Positions 47,205 to 56,586 of a stretch of 64,000 nucleotides of DNA are shown in pieces. The position numbers and the translations under genes are program-made. Positions within the stretch are counted from its first letter, which is position 1. The number at the start of each line of letters is the position of its first letter. The DNA lies in the NCBI GenBank assembly GCA_020091685.1, contig CM034613.1:77177-141176 (forward strand), read 5' to 3'. The notes under the pieces were generated by a model that worked only from the letters and a program-made list of their open reading frames with translations, was not told the DNA's origin and searched no databases. This DNA is from Lutjanus erythropterus. Its lineage: Eukaryota; Chordata; Actinopteri; Lutjaniformes; Lutjanidae.

Positions 47205-49041
47205 TTTGGGCTTTGGAAATAATTTCTGTGACATTGTTGAAATGCTTTATACTGACATCAGTAGCACGGTCTCTTTGAACCCAGGAATGACTCCTGGATT
47301 TAAGGTGTTATGTGGAATACGACAGGGTTGCCCTATTTCACCAAAGCTTTTCATATTGGCAACACAAATGTTAACATTACTAATCAAAAATTCTAATGAC
47401 ATACAAGGAATAACAATTTTTAACAAAGAGTTTAAAATAAGTCAATTTGCAGATGATACTTCTATCCTATTAAAAGATAAATCAATGGTAGATAAAACTC
47501 TCAATACTATGTCAATCTTTTCTAAAGCATCTGGGTTATTTCTTAATATCAAAAAATGCAAACTACTCCCTATTCACGCAAGCTCTGACTCCACTATTGC
47601 TTCAATTAGAGTTGAATCTGAAGTTAAATACTTAGGGCTGACTATGTCCAAAAACTTAATTAGAAGAGAAGACATTAATTTCTCTAACCGTATTATGGAT
47701 ATGAAGAAATCACTTAGTCACTGGTTAACCAGAGACCTTACTATTTTTGGCAGAACCATTCTATCTAAAGCTGAAGGTATTTCCAAACTGATTTATCCCT
47801 GTCACTCCCTATATATTTCCTCTAAAAACATGAATAAAATTAACACGATTATTTTCCACTTTTTGTGGAAGAATAAAACCCACTACATTAAAAAGTCCCT
47901 GCTTGTGAAGGAGTATGTTAAAGGTGGTATCAAAGCTCCAGAATTTGAATCTATGGTTGGCACCTTTATAATTAACTGGATAAAATCTTGTCTGTCACAG
48001 CCAAACTCCATGTGGTTCCACATCCCAAGGTCCTTGTTTGATAAAATAGGAGGTTTAGACTTTATTTTGAAATGTGACTTCGAGGTGAACAGGATCCCAA
48101 TCAAGCTATCCAATTTTCACAAGCAGATTCTGCATTTTTGGAAAATGATATTTACCCACAACTTCTCTCCCCATAATTCAACTTTATGGAACAATAGAGT
48201 AATAACACTGAATTGAAAATCAATCTTCATGAGAGATTGGTTTAAGAAAAACATTATATATATAACAGATTTAATGGATGATAACAGTGTCATTTTAAGT
48301 TACACAGACTTTATAGAAAAATACAATTTAAACTGTTCTCAAAGAGAATATAACAAACTATGTAAACTGATCCCACTGCCTCTGATTCACTTAATTAAAA
48401 ATTTTATGATGTACAATAATTTCTCATCAGTACTACCAAACCTATTGATAGGACAATGTAATCTGATTGATAAAAAATGTAATAATAAATTTATTAGCAG
48501 TTTTTTAAAAGCCAAAATATTTCATGACTATGACAGAAGGATTACTTGGCAGATTTCGTCTTCTATTACTTCGAGTACATTAGACAAAGCATACTCAAAA
48601 TTTATCAAATGGCCCATTCTGCCTAAAGTCAAAGAAACACACTTTAAAGTCATAAACAAAATTTATCCTGTGGCAGAACTTCTCAAAAGAAGATTTGGTT
48701 TTGTGGTGGATCAATGCTCCTTTTGTAATGAAGAAAATTAAACTCTGGAACATCTGTTTTTTTTATGCCCTATTACACAATGTTTTTGGCGTGACATAAA
48801 AAATTGGATTCCTCTGAAAATTAATGATGTGCCGCCATTTGAATTATATCACATTATCTTTTATATGGATCTTCTAGCCTTGTCTGTCTCTGACACTATC
48901 AATATCGTCCTATTGTTGGGTAAATATCATATCCATTGTGCTAAATGGAGAAATGCTAAACCTTCCTTCCCTGGTTTTATTAATGAATTTAAGCTATTTT
49001 TCTCATCACTAAAAAAGGTAAAAAAAACAAATATGCCATGA
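47205..49041 (+). pseudogene. L1 ORF2, reverse transcriptase C-terminal half
   Basis: One frame runs from the RT palm to the C-terminus with only two in-frame stops (TGA at 48214-48216 and TAA at 48739-48741). Motifs: GIRQGCPISPKLF (RT block 4) and QFADDTSILL, the catalytic FADD. The long thumb/connector follows, then CSFCNEEN(stop)TLEHLFFLC, the Cys/His motif near the end of teleost L1 ORF2. The endonuclease and first RT blocks are missing. ORF2 normally nicks DNA and copies L1 RNA. Confidence 0.85.
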
Positions 49042-49329
49042 AATTAAGTCTAGACTTGGCCCGTCTTCTGCTATTCTAAGTTATAACTTATTTTTAATTT
49101 TATTATTTTGCTGCTCCGTTCTTTATTAAATTTAAATGCCTCATAAAATGTATGTTTCGCACCTTGTCTCATTGGCTATTTGTGGTGCTGTTTTGTTTTT
49201 GCTTTGTTTTCCTCTTTGCTCCCTTTTGATTCATAAATCCCCTGTTACATTTTTGTATTCTTATATTGTTCCAAATTCATCTGTACTGTATTATTATCCT
49301 CCTTGAGAGTTTGTATTTTCAACTGCTCA

Positions 49330-49359
49330 ATAAAGAAAAAAAAAAACAACAAAAAAAAA
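49330..49359 (+). terminator. L1 polyadenylation signal and A-rich tail
   Basis: caataaagaaaa followed by A-rich sequence up to the target-site duplication. Confidence 0.75.
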
Positions 49360-49375
49360 ACACTGTGGTTAGCTA
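49360..49375 (+). repeat. L1 target-site duplication, right copy
   Basis: acactgtggttagcta, directly after the A-rich tail and identical to 43119-43134. Confidence 0.85.
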
Positions 49376-49603
49376 ACGTTAGCGGCTGAAAGCGCCTTTT
49401 TTTTTTTTATTTAACTGTCACTGCAATGTCTTGCAAGGAACACCAACACTACCTTAATTCCGCTACAAACACCACTAAACCGATAGCTCTACAATTTTTA
49501 CTGTAAAATTGCATTTGTCACAGTGAGAAACACCATATTAACATTAATTTAAGGTTAAGGTGAGCAACATTAATAAAAGCAGCCAAGATGGCGCTACTCA
49601 CTT

Positions 49604-50070
49604 AATCCTGCTGTCTTTCATCTCGGCATGTTTAGTCCCAACAAACCAACATCTGCATGGATAGCGTTGCCTGAAAGGGAAGAAATACACGCAGTTCACT
49701 TTATAAGGTAGAATATCCTCACATCCTCTCCATTCAACCCAGCAGCAACATAGCAGGGGAGCAGCTAAATGCTGGCAAATTAAGCCCCACACACATACTC
49801 ACAGACACACGTTAGCAGGGCCATGGCTAATTACTGACACATCGACACAAACACATGCCCTCTCTCAAAGCTACCAACTCCACAACAAACAACACCGGTA
49901 CCATACAAAACTTAAACAAGACGCAATGAATGTGCTTCTGTGAGAGTTAATGAAAATAAACAGTTCATGTTAACAATTTCAATCCTTACCTTATATTGTC
50001 TGCACATCGTGTCTGGCCTCAACCGTAACTGTCGCAGCGCGGTTAAGTCATGTCCATCGTCAAATCACTT
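49604..50070 (-). other. Candidate 5' exons of the CACTA-borne minus-strand gene
   Basis: Minus strand. A candidate first exon ends near 49992 (gcagacaatataag, then gtaagg). A second begins after a tttcag acceptor near 49669 and ends at a gtgagt donor near 49604; it reads CRCWFVGTKHAEMKDSRI in one frame. The two do not join in frame, so one is probably untranslated. GC content is raised around 50030-50110. They may be the 5' end of the gene whose 3' exons lie beyond the L1. Confidence 0.35.
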
Positions 50071-50513
50071 TCAAACCGTATCCATCCGCCGCTTGACTTT
50101 TCACTGTCGTCGTTAGGCTTGGATGGTGTTCTTCTGTTAATGGCCAATAGCAGCTGGGTGCATCACTTGGTTCAGTTTAACAAAATCCTATATCCTTGTT
50201 ATTATTCTTGTATCAAATGACGGCGCTTTAAGACCAACTATCCAGGACTATTTGCATCGCGCATTAATATAACTCTACCACATAATGCAACATTAAGAAG
50301 TCATGGGAATTTCCAGGCTACAAGTGCAACTCACGCTGTTAAGTTATGTTGGCACCATGAAATTTTTATATAATTGAACTGACTTATAAACCTGAGTTTG
50401 AAACCTGATAAATTAAGAAATTCAGTTGAAATTGCATAAATCGTTATGTTAAGTAGAAGTAAATTACAGGAAGAAGTGACTATGACTTATTGATCAAATC
50501 CTTTTTTACAGTG

Positions 50514-51683
50514 CAGCGTCAATACACACCTCCTGCGTGATGATATGAAACATTGCCTTCCAGCCTGCCTTGACTTGTCCTGACTGGTTTCCTCTGGACG
50601 ATGAACCACAGAGGCTTCCAGCAGTGTGGCCTTCAACCTGAGAAACCAGGCAACTGCTGTCTTGAGTCTCCTCCAATCAGAAAAGTAGGTAACGAGCTGG
50701 TCAGTGGGATTAGACACATTACACACACCAATAATATTGACCGTGGCCTCCCTTCTGACTTCCTTATCGTTAGCATCCAGTGCAACATCCAACACAGTCT
50801 TAGGCCAATCCTCTTCATTTTTTATACAGAAATGCTGGACCTTCCAACCACCTGCTGTTTTTCAGAAAATCAGAGACCTTCATTCCTCTGGACACATCAT
50901 CAGCTGGATTTTAGAACCTTTAGAACCGACATGTCTCCACTGTGAGGATTCAGACATTTCTCTGATGGTCGAGATTCTGTTGGCGACAAATGTGTGAAAG
51001 CACCTGTCTTCATTGTTAAGGTACTTCAATACTGAAGCACTGTCAGTCCAAAATACTGAATCCTCCAACTTGATGTTCAACTCCACCTTCAGCATCGAGT
51101 CCACTCTGATGGCAAGGACAGCTGCCATCAACTCAAGGCGAGGAATTGTCACAGCCTTCAATGGTGTCACTCTGGCCTTGCCAAGCAAAAAGGTGACCTG
51201 GATGTGATTTTGCCAGTTCCTCATCCTAATGTATGTTACGGTTCCATACGCAGCTTCGCTTGCATCAGCAAAGTGATGTAGTTGGGCATGCCTGACATCT
51301 CCAAAGTCCAGTAGCTTGATGCACCTGTCCACATTGAATTCAACCAGCAAATCCAAATCCTCCAACCACCTTTCCCATCGGTATAAGATGTTCTGTGGCA
51401 AAGCATCACCCCATCCACAACCTCTCTGACAGAGTTGTTGTTGCATCATTTTTGCAGGCAAAGTGATTGGTGCCAGGAAACCCAGAGGATCATATACAGA
51501 GCTGTTTATTGACAGCATGCCATGCCTGGTGAGAGATTGCTGCTTTATCTCCATCTTGAATTTGAAAGAGTCAGTTTCAATGCACCACCGTAGACCCAGA
51601 GCTCTTTCTACTGGAAGTTTGTCTTGGTCCAAATCTAATTCCTTTAGGTCCCTGGCCCTTTGATCCTCTGTTATGGCTTGCAA
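50514..51683 (-). pseudogene. BEL/Pao RNase H region and integrase start
   Basis: Frame 51683-50880 has LPVERALGLRWCIETDSFKF, YDPLGFLAPITL and HHFADASEAAYGTVTYIR, the typical region after the RT in BEL/Pao pol. Then VTPLKAVTIPRLELMAAVLA and WTDSASVLKYL carry conserved RNase-H-like residues. A frame change near 50880 leads into 50795-50514, the linker to integrase, which continues at 40537. Confidence 0.85.
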
Positions 51684-51792
51684 ACAACATGGCTATTACT
51701 GATCCATTTCTCCAAGGTAAATCCTCCCCTTCCACACAGAGCAATGAGATCTCTTATCATCTGGATAGCTTCTCCTTTAGTTGCTGAACTCT

Positions 51793-52630
51793 TCAATCAT
51801 CCACATAAAAATTCCACTTGACAGACTGACACACTTCAGCTGAAAACTCAGACTGATTATCCCCTACAGTTTTCCTCAAGGCATAGCTTGCACAGCTGGG
51901 AGATGACACAGCACCGAACAAATGCACAGTCATCCTGTATTCCACAAGCTCCTTAGTGACATCACCATCTGGCCACCAGAGAAACCGAAGAAAATTTCTG
52001 TCCTCTTCAGCAACCTTTACCTGGTGAAACATGGCCTGGATGTCCCCCATGAATGCTACAGGTTCCTGTCTGAAGTGCATGAGAACTCCAAGCAGTGAGC
52101 TGGTGAGGTTGGGACCCTGTAAGAGTTCGTCATTCAATGAAGCTCCTTGAAAAGTGGCTCCACATTTGAACACCACACATAAGGATCCTTTCTTTGGATG
52201 ATGGACACCATGGTGAGGGATATACCACACCTTCCCACTCTCACAATGCAGTTGTTGCTTAGGTACTTGTTCTGCATATGCTTTACTAATGAGCTCCTTC
52301 ATGTAGCCTGCATACTCCTGGTGGAAGCACTTGTTGCGAAGGAACCTTCTCTTCAAACCTTGGATCCTTTGCCTAGCCACTGCAAAAGTTGTTGGGTAAG
52401 TAGACCTCCTTCTTCCTAAAGGGCAATTTCAAACAATATTTTCCATTCTGAAGCACTGCAGAATGTTCAATGGTTTCAAGAAACTTGAGGTCTTCTCTGG
52501 ACATTTCCTTCTCCTCCAGTTTCCTTTCGTTGAACTCCTGGTGGTACTGACTGGTCAGCATTTCTTCCAGTTTGCACACAGAAATCCTGTTCACCATAGC
52601 TGAGGGAAGCTTCGCCTCCGGAGTTTCCAT
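51793..52630 (-). pseudogene. BEL/Pao reverse transcriptase
   Basis: Two overlapping frames: 52630-52373 (GKYCLKLPFRKKEVYLPNNF) and 52380-51793. The second includes WYIPHHGVHHP, LNDELLQGPNLTSSLLGVLM, MGDIQAMFHQVKV (first catalytic Asp) and, at the end, NFYVDD. The reading then needs a frame change near 51790, where a TGA follows. In BEL/Pao the RT copies the RNA into cDNA. Confidence 0.85.
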
Positions 52631-53815
52631 TCAGTGGGCCATTAACGACCCATCCCAGCACAGTTTTAATAGCATACGGGCCATTCCCATGGCTGTTGAT
52701 GGCCTCCCAAGGTTCCAATAATTTGGAAGCATTGGTTCCAATCAACAGGGCGACATTTGCTTTGATGCTTGGGATGTGCACCTTTGACAGGTATGGCCAT
52801 TTAGCCAGGTCTTCAGGTGTAACCATGTCCTCAGCTGTGACTGGCATTTTCTTCTGTGTGATCACCTCAGGGAGAACATAAAAATCATTACTGTCCAAAT
52901 CAGATACCTCCAAACCAATCAGAGAGTAGGCTGGACTCACTGTGGTCTGCCCCATTGTACGCAGTAGGAAGTTTGTTCTTTTTCCTGTAATATTCAGTCT
53001 TTGCACCAGATATTCGGAGCAGAAAGTGCCTGAACTGCCAGGATCCAAGAAAGCATACGTTTTTATGATGTGATTTCCCTTTGCAGCTTTAACCTCTACA
53101 GGGAGACTGGATAACACACACTGATCCTTACGGGCCCCTGTATGTCCACATGTTTCGCGTGAAGTAGACAGGGTGTCAGATGGTTCCTTTATCTGTTCTG
53201 GACCTGTTGTTTGCCTTTTGATATGAAGCACAGTGGGATGAGTTTGACTACAAAGTTGGTGGGTCAAGCACTTCTCACAATCCCGGCTCATGTGACCAAC
53301 GCATAAACAAGCAAAACACACTCCCCTGTCCCTCAGAAAGAGATTTTTTCCTTGTGCTTCTTTCCCTTGAACTGCGTGCATTCCTCCAACGAGTGAGCAT
53401 GTGTACAGCAAAGGCATCCTGCTTTATCAGCTTTCTTTAAATTGGATGCTGGTTCTCTTACTTCCTCAGGCAAATCTGTACATGTCACTGTGGTGGCAAC
53501 AACACTTCCCTTTACTCCGTCTCTAGGCTGTGATTTGAATCCGGTGAGAGTTTTTATCCCAGCAGCACTAGATGATGGGCCCTGTATGTCACCAAACAAA
53601 GGATCAGAAAGAATACTGACACGAGGTTCAATGAATGTGACCAAATCACTGAAACAAGCTCTGTAGTCAGTTGTATCCATTATGTCATGAGCTTTGGTCC
53701 TCCATTGCTCCCTCATTTTGTACGGCAACTTTGAAACAATGGGTCTCATGTTCACAGGCATGTCCAGTTCCTGCATGTACTCAAGTTCCTCCATTACGTT
53801 GCAGCAGCCATGCAA
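52476..53815 (-). pseudogene. BEL/Pao zinc-knuckle region and aspartic protease
   Basis: Frame 53815-53333 ends with CLCCTHAHSLEECTQF, a CCHC-like knuckle. Frame 53417-52476 has CFACLCVGHMSRDCEKC (a second knuckle) and then the retropepsin active site FLDPGSSGTFC near 53040, followed by LIGTNASKLLEPW. A frameshift separates the two frames near 53340. Confidence 0.85.
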
Positions 53816-53849
53816 GAATAAGGAGTAAGCTTGAAGTCCTTTCCTGTTC

Positions 53850-55035
53850 TCAGATTCTCAGATGTTGGCAGCTGCGCACCAGTTCTTGAGGTTGTCCTCT
53901 AGTAAATTGCTCCAGATAATACAAACGATCAGCTTCTCCAGCCCTTTTCTCCACTCCTTGTTCAAAGGCCTTAATGAATGCTCTGTATCGGAGGGGATCA
54001 CCTTCAAATATGGGGATATCTCGTGGTGGTAGAGAGAATGACTGCTGCTGTTGTACCAGAGCTGCTGTTATTTTATTTTGTCTGTGCATGATGGCAAGTA
54101 TGTCTCCAGGCAGGTTTTGACTGATTTGCTGATGGTATGCAAAGTGCCTTTCCTTATCCTTGGACTGAGCAGTTGCCGACTGGCATTGTAAATGCTGTGA
54201 CATTCCAAATGTGTTGTTTTCCTGTTGTTCTTCATTAGGAGCATGTTGCTGTTTTGAAACAAGTTTGCACACGTTCCTTTGGCCGAACATCCATTAACTT
54301 ATGGAGTGCCAGTGACCCTTTTTTGTGCTATTTTTTCCTTTTCCATGTAGGAATTCATGGCATTTGAAGGTGCTCGAGAAGAACTTTTCAGGTCAGAGGC
54401 CTGGAATACTGCTAACTTAGCAGCGGATGCAGCTAATTTAGTTTCCAATTCAAGCTGATCCTTTTTCCTCTTCAATTGTTGTTCCTCCTCCTCCAAAGCA
54501 TGTCTTGCTTGTAAGGCTGCTGCTTGAGCCATAAGTACACCTCTCTCTGCCTCTGCCTTTATTCGAGCAGAGGATGTAGTACTTGATCTACCACTGTTAC
54601 CACTCCTTTGACTCGACCGTTTGCTACCAACGTTGGAGACAGGGTCTTCAGGATTAATATCATCATCAGCAATTTCATTTTCATTTGCATCACTTTCATT
54701 GCATGAGACCCATCATTTGCAATACACTCATTATTTGACAGCATTTTTGCTTTAAACCATACTTCAATCAATTCATCAAGAGCATTTTGTACCTCAGTTT
54801 TATCACCCTTTGACATCAAACCATGCATTGATCTTTTTATAGTGCTTGCTTTGTTTAGTTTGGCTTTTCTGCCATTTTGCAACCTGTCCAATTTATTGGC
54901 AAGCGCTTTAGCAGTGGGCTTAACCACCTGTTTTTGAGTTTGTGTTTCAACACCGCTAGCCACACTACCAGAGTTACTAGCAATTTGTCCACCAGTCTCG
55001 CTAGTTACGTCCGCTGCAGCGTCGCACTTCTCCAT
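53850..55035 (-). pseudogene. BEL/Pao gag-like N-terminal region
   Basis: Three frames in order: 55035-54559 (starts MEKCDAAADVTSETGG), 54532-54299 (a Glu/Lys-rich coiled coil with ARHALEEEEQQLKRKKDQL) and 54290-53850 (with IPIFEGDPLRYRAFIKAFE, the DUF1759-type core of BEL gag). Breaks between them are frameshifts or stops. The polyprotein start at 55035 is inferred from its position after the leader. Confidence 0.75.
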
Positions 55036-55224
55036 GATGAACAGACAGTCAATTAATAGTCTGCCGCAATAAAATAGTCAATGCAAAGCGGGGTGCCATT
55101 TGTAAAGTTGCTCATGCTGAAAATAACAGCAACATTTTGTCACATTTAGCTTGTTTTGAAAGTCACTTTTTAGCACATTTAACACAATATTTGTTAACTT
55201 TGAAAATTTATTAAATAATTAAAT

Positions 55225-56225
55225 CAAAATCTAAATGTTAAATCTAAATCTGAAAGTTAAATCTAAATCTAAAAGTTAAATCTAAATTGTAAGCACCATT
55301 TATCATTTAGTGAGTTTATTACTGTTAAATGGTATTATTTGTTGAACACAGTAAGATAATATTTAGATTTAAAGTCAGGGAATAGTAATGAATATTAATT
55401 CCTGTTTGTTTTACCTCTGAGTTTTATTTTGTTATTCTCTGCAGTTTCTGTTGACCTGTGTCGAATTGACAGGAAGTAGAATTTTATTGTGAAAGGTTCT
55501 GTTCTGTGAATAAATGAGGATGGTGGAGCCACACGGTTGTTTTACCGTTGGCGTTGCCACCGAGCCGACTCAACGCATGAAGCAGTCTCCTGTCATCAGT
55601 GTCGTCCAGAAGTGTGGTTATATGTAGAAATAAGTAGACATAAAAGTGAAGAAATATTTAGACTAAAGATAGCCACTACATAAATGTTACGCCTAAATGT
55701 TAAATCTAAATCTAAATCTTAAATCTAAATGTTATGCGTAATGTTAAATCTAAATCTAAATTTAAATGTTAAATGTAAATGTTTAATCTAAAAGTTAAAT
55801 CTAATTCTAAAAGTTAAATCTAAATGTTAAATCTAAATCTAAATTTAAATATTAAATGTAAATGTTTAATCTAAAAGTTAAATCTAAATCTAAAAGTTAA
55901 ATCTAAATCTCAAAGTTAAATCTAAATGTTACGCCTAAATGTTAAATCTAAATCTAAATGTTAAATGTAAAATCTAAATCTAAATGTAAAATCTAAATCT
56001 AAATGTTAAATCTAAATCTAAAAGTTAAATCTCAATCTAAAAGTTAAATCTAAATGTTCCCCCTAAATGTTAAATCTAAATGTTTAATCTAAATGTTAAA
56101 TCTAAATCTAAATGTTAAATCTAAATATAATTGTTAAATCTACATCTAAAAGTTAAATCTAAATATAAATGTTCCGCTTAAATGTTAAATCTAAATCTAA
56201 ATCTAAATGTTAAATCTAAATGTTT
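55225..56225 (+). repeat. Minisatellite built from TCTAAA hexamers
   Basis: Long array of taaatctaaatgttaaatct-type units. Hexamers (TCTAAA) are arranged in 12-20 bp units with variants gttacgcctaaatg and gttccgcttaaatg. A non-repetitive block at about 55300-55670 interrupts it, including a gaataaatgagg phrase. It directly adjoins the 5' end of the BEL/Pao element. Confidence 0.85.
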
Positions 56226-56586
56226 TGGGTGAAACTAAATATTTAACTAATATGCAAATTCAAGATGCCGGCAACTGGAAGTACCAAAATAAAAGCTCGA
56301 GGAGGTCAAAGTCTGTTTATATTGTCAAATAACGAATAAACAACAATCTTTTCTGGAGAAATTGACTCTTGGACATAGATTACAGTGATAAGAAACTACC
56401 CAAAATAACAAACCCGTTTGGAGAAACTATATTTTGCGAGTACCTTGAGTTTTTAGTGTCACTTTTTTGCGGGACTTATAATCTGTAGCCACTACAGTCA
56501 GTCACAAGGGAGCGTACTTTGACTGATCTACCCCCGCCTGCCTCCACCTGGTGCAGTCTGCTGTTGGTCATCCATGCCCTGCTAGC
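56226..56586 (+). promoter_or_regulatory. Upstream region of the HECT/G2E3-like gene
   Basis: Moderately GC-rich from about 56510 (ctacccccgcctgcctccac). No TATA box at a fitting distance was seen. The transcription start is not determined. Confidence 0.3.

Larger units (their letters stand above)
43951..47207 (+). mobile_element. Insert carrying a seven-exon gene inside the L1
   Basis: L1 sequence stops near 43950 and resumes near 47205. The right side (46850-47200) consists of repeated ttcaagaaa/tcaagaaaaatgcactt words and cttgttccattggcagataa, which I associate with the subterminal region of teleost CACTA/EnSpm elements. The left side has no visible transposon end: it begins a few bases before a splice acceptor. 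About 2 kb of L1 is missing at the site, so the insertion came with a deletion, or the two sequences were joined by rearrangement. Confidence 0.5.
43135..49359 (+). mobile_element. L1-type LINE with internal insertion
   Basis: The 5' end has aagatggcggagtgag, a typical L1 start. ORF1 begins at 43416, the second half of ORF2 runs from about 47205, and the end is caataaagaaaa with an A-rich tail. Both ends carry the 16-bp duplication acactgtggttagcta. The ORF1 end, the endonuclease and the first part of the reverse transcriptase are replaced by the segment 43951-47207. The L1 lies in the CACTA-like element, upstream of that element's minus-strand exons. Confidence 0.85.
40538..50513 (-). mobile_element. 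CACTA (EnSpm)-like element carrying host-like exons, 9,976 bp
   Basis: Left end CACTGTAAAAA; the complement of the right end is CACTGTAAAAAA. The flanking 2-bp duplication is CA (40536-40537 and 50514-50515). Removing the element and one CA restores the BEL/Pao integrase reading frame, which fixes both borders. The subterminal part 40560-40910 contains a large inverted pair (acttaagttcaattgctgcc against ggcagcaactgaacttaagt). No transposase was seen. On the minus strand it carries exons of a teleost multigene-family protein. An L1 and a piggyBac-like MITE are nested inside. Confidence 0.8.
39323..55098 (-). mobile_element. Decayed BEL/Pao LTR retrotransposon
   Basis: In minus-strand order: gag-like region (55035-53850), zinc-knuckle region and aspartic protease (53815-52476), reverse transcriptase (52630-51793), RNase H region (51683-50880), and integrase (50795-50514, continued at 40537-39523). 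This order (protease, RT, RNase H, integrase) and the motifs fit BEL/Pao. Frames change and stops interrupt several domains, so it is dead. The 40538-50513 element interrupts it. Long terminal repeats were not identified. A TGGCACCCCG at 55098-55089 sits where a primer-binding site would be expected. Confidence 0.85.

Noticed and set aside
55225-56225. Interstitial telomeric repeat
   Set aside because: The hexamer is TCTAAA, not TTAGGG/CCCTAA.
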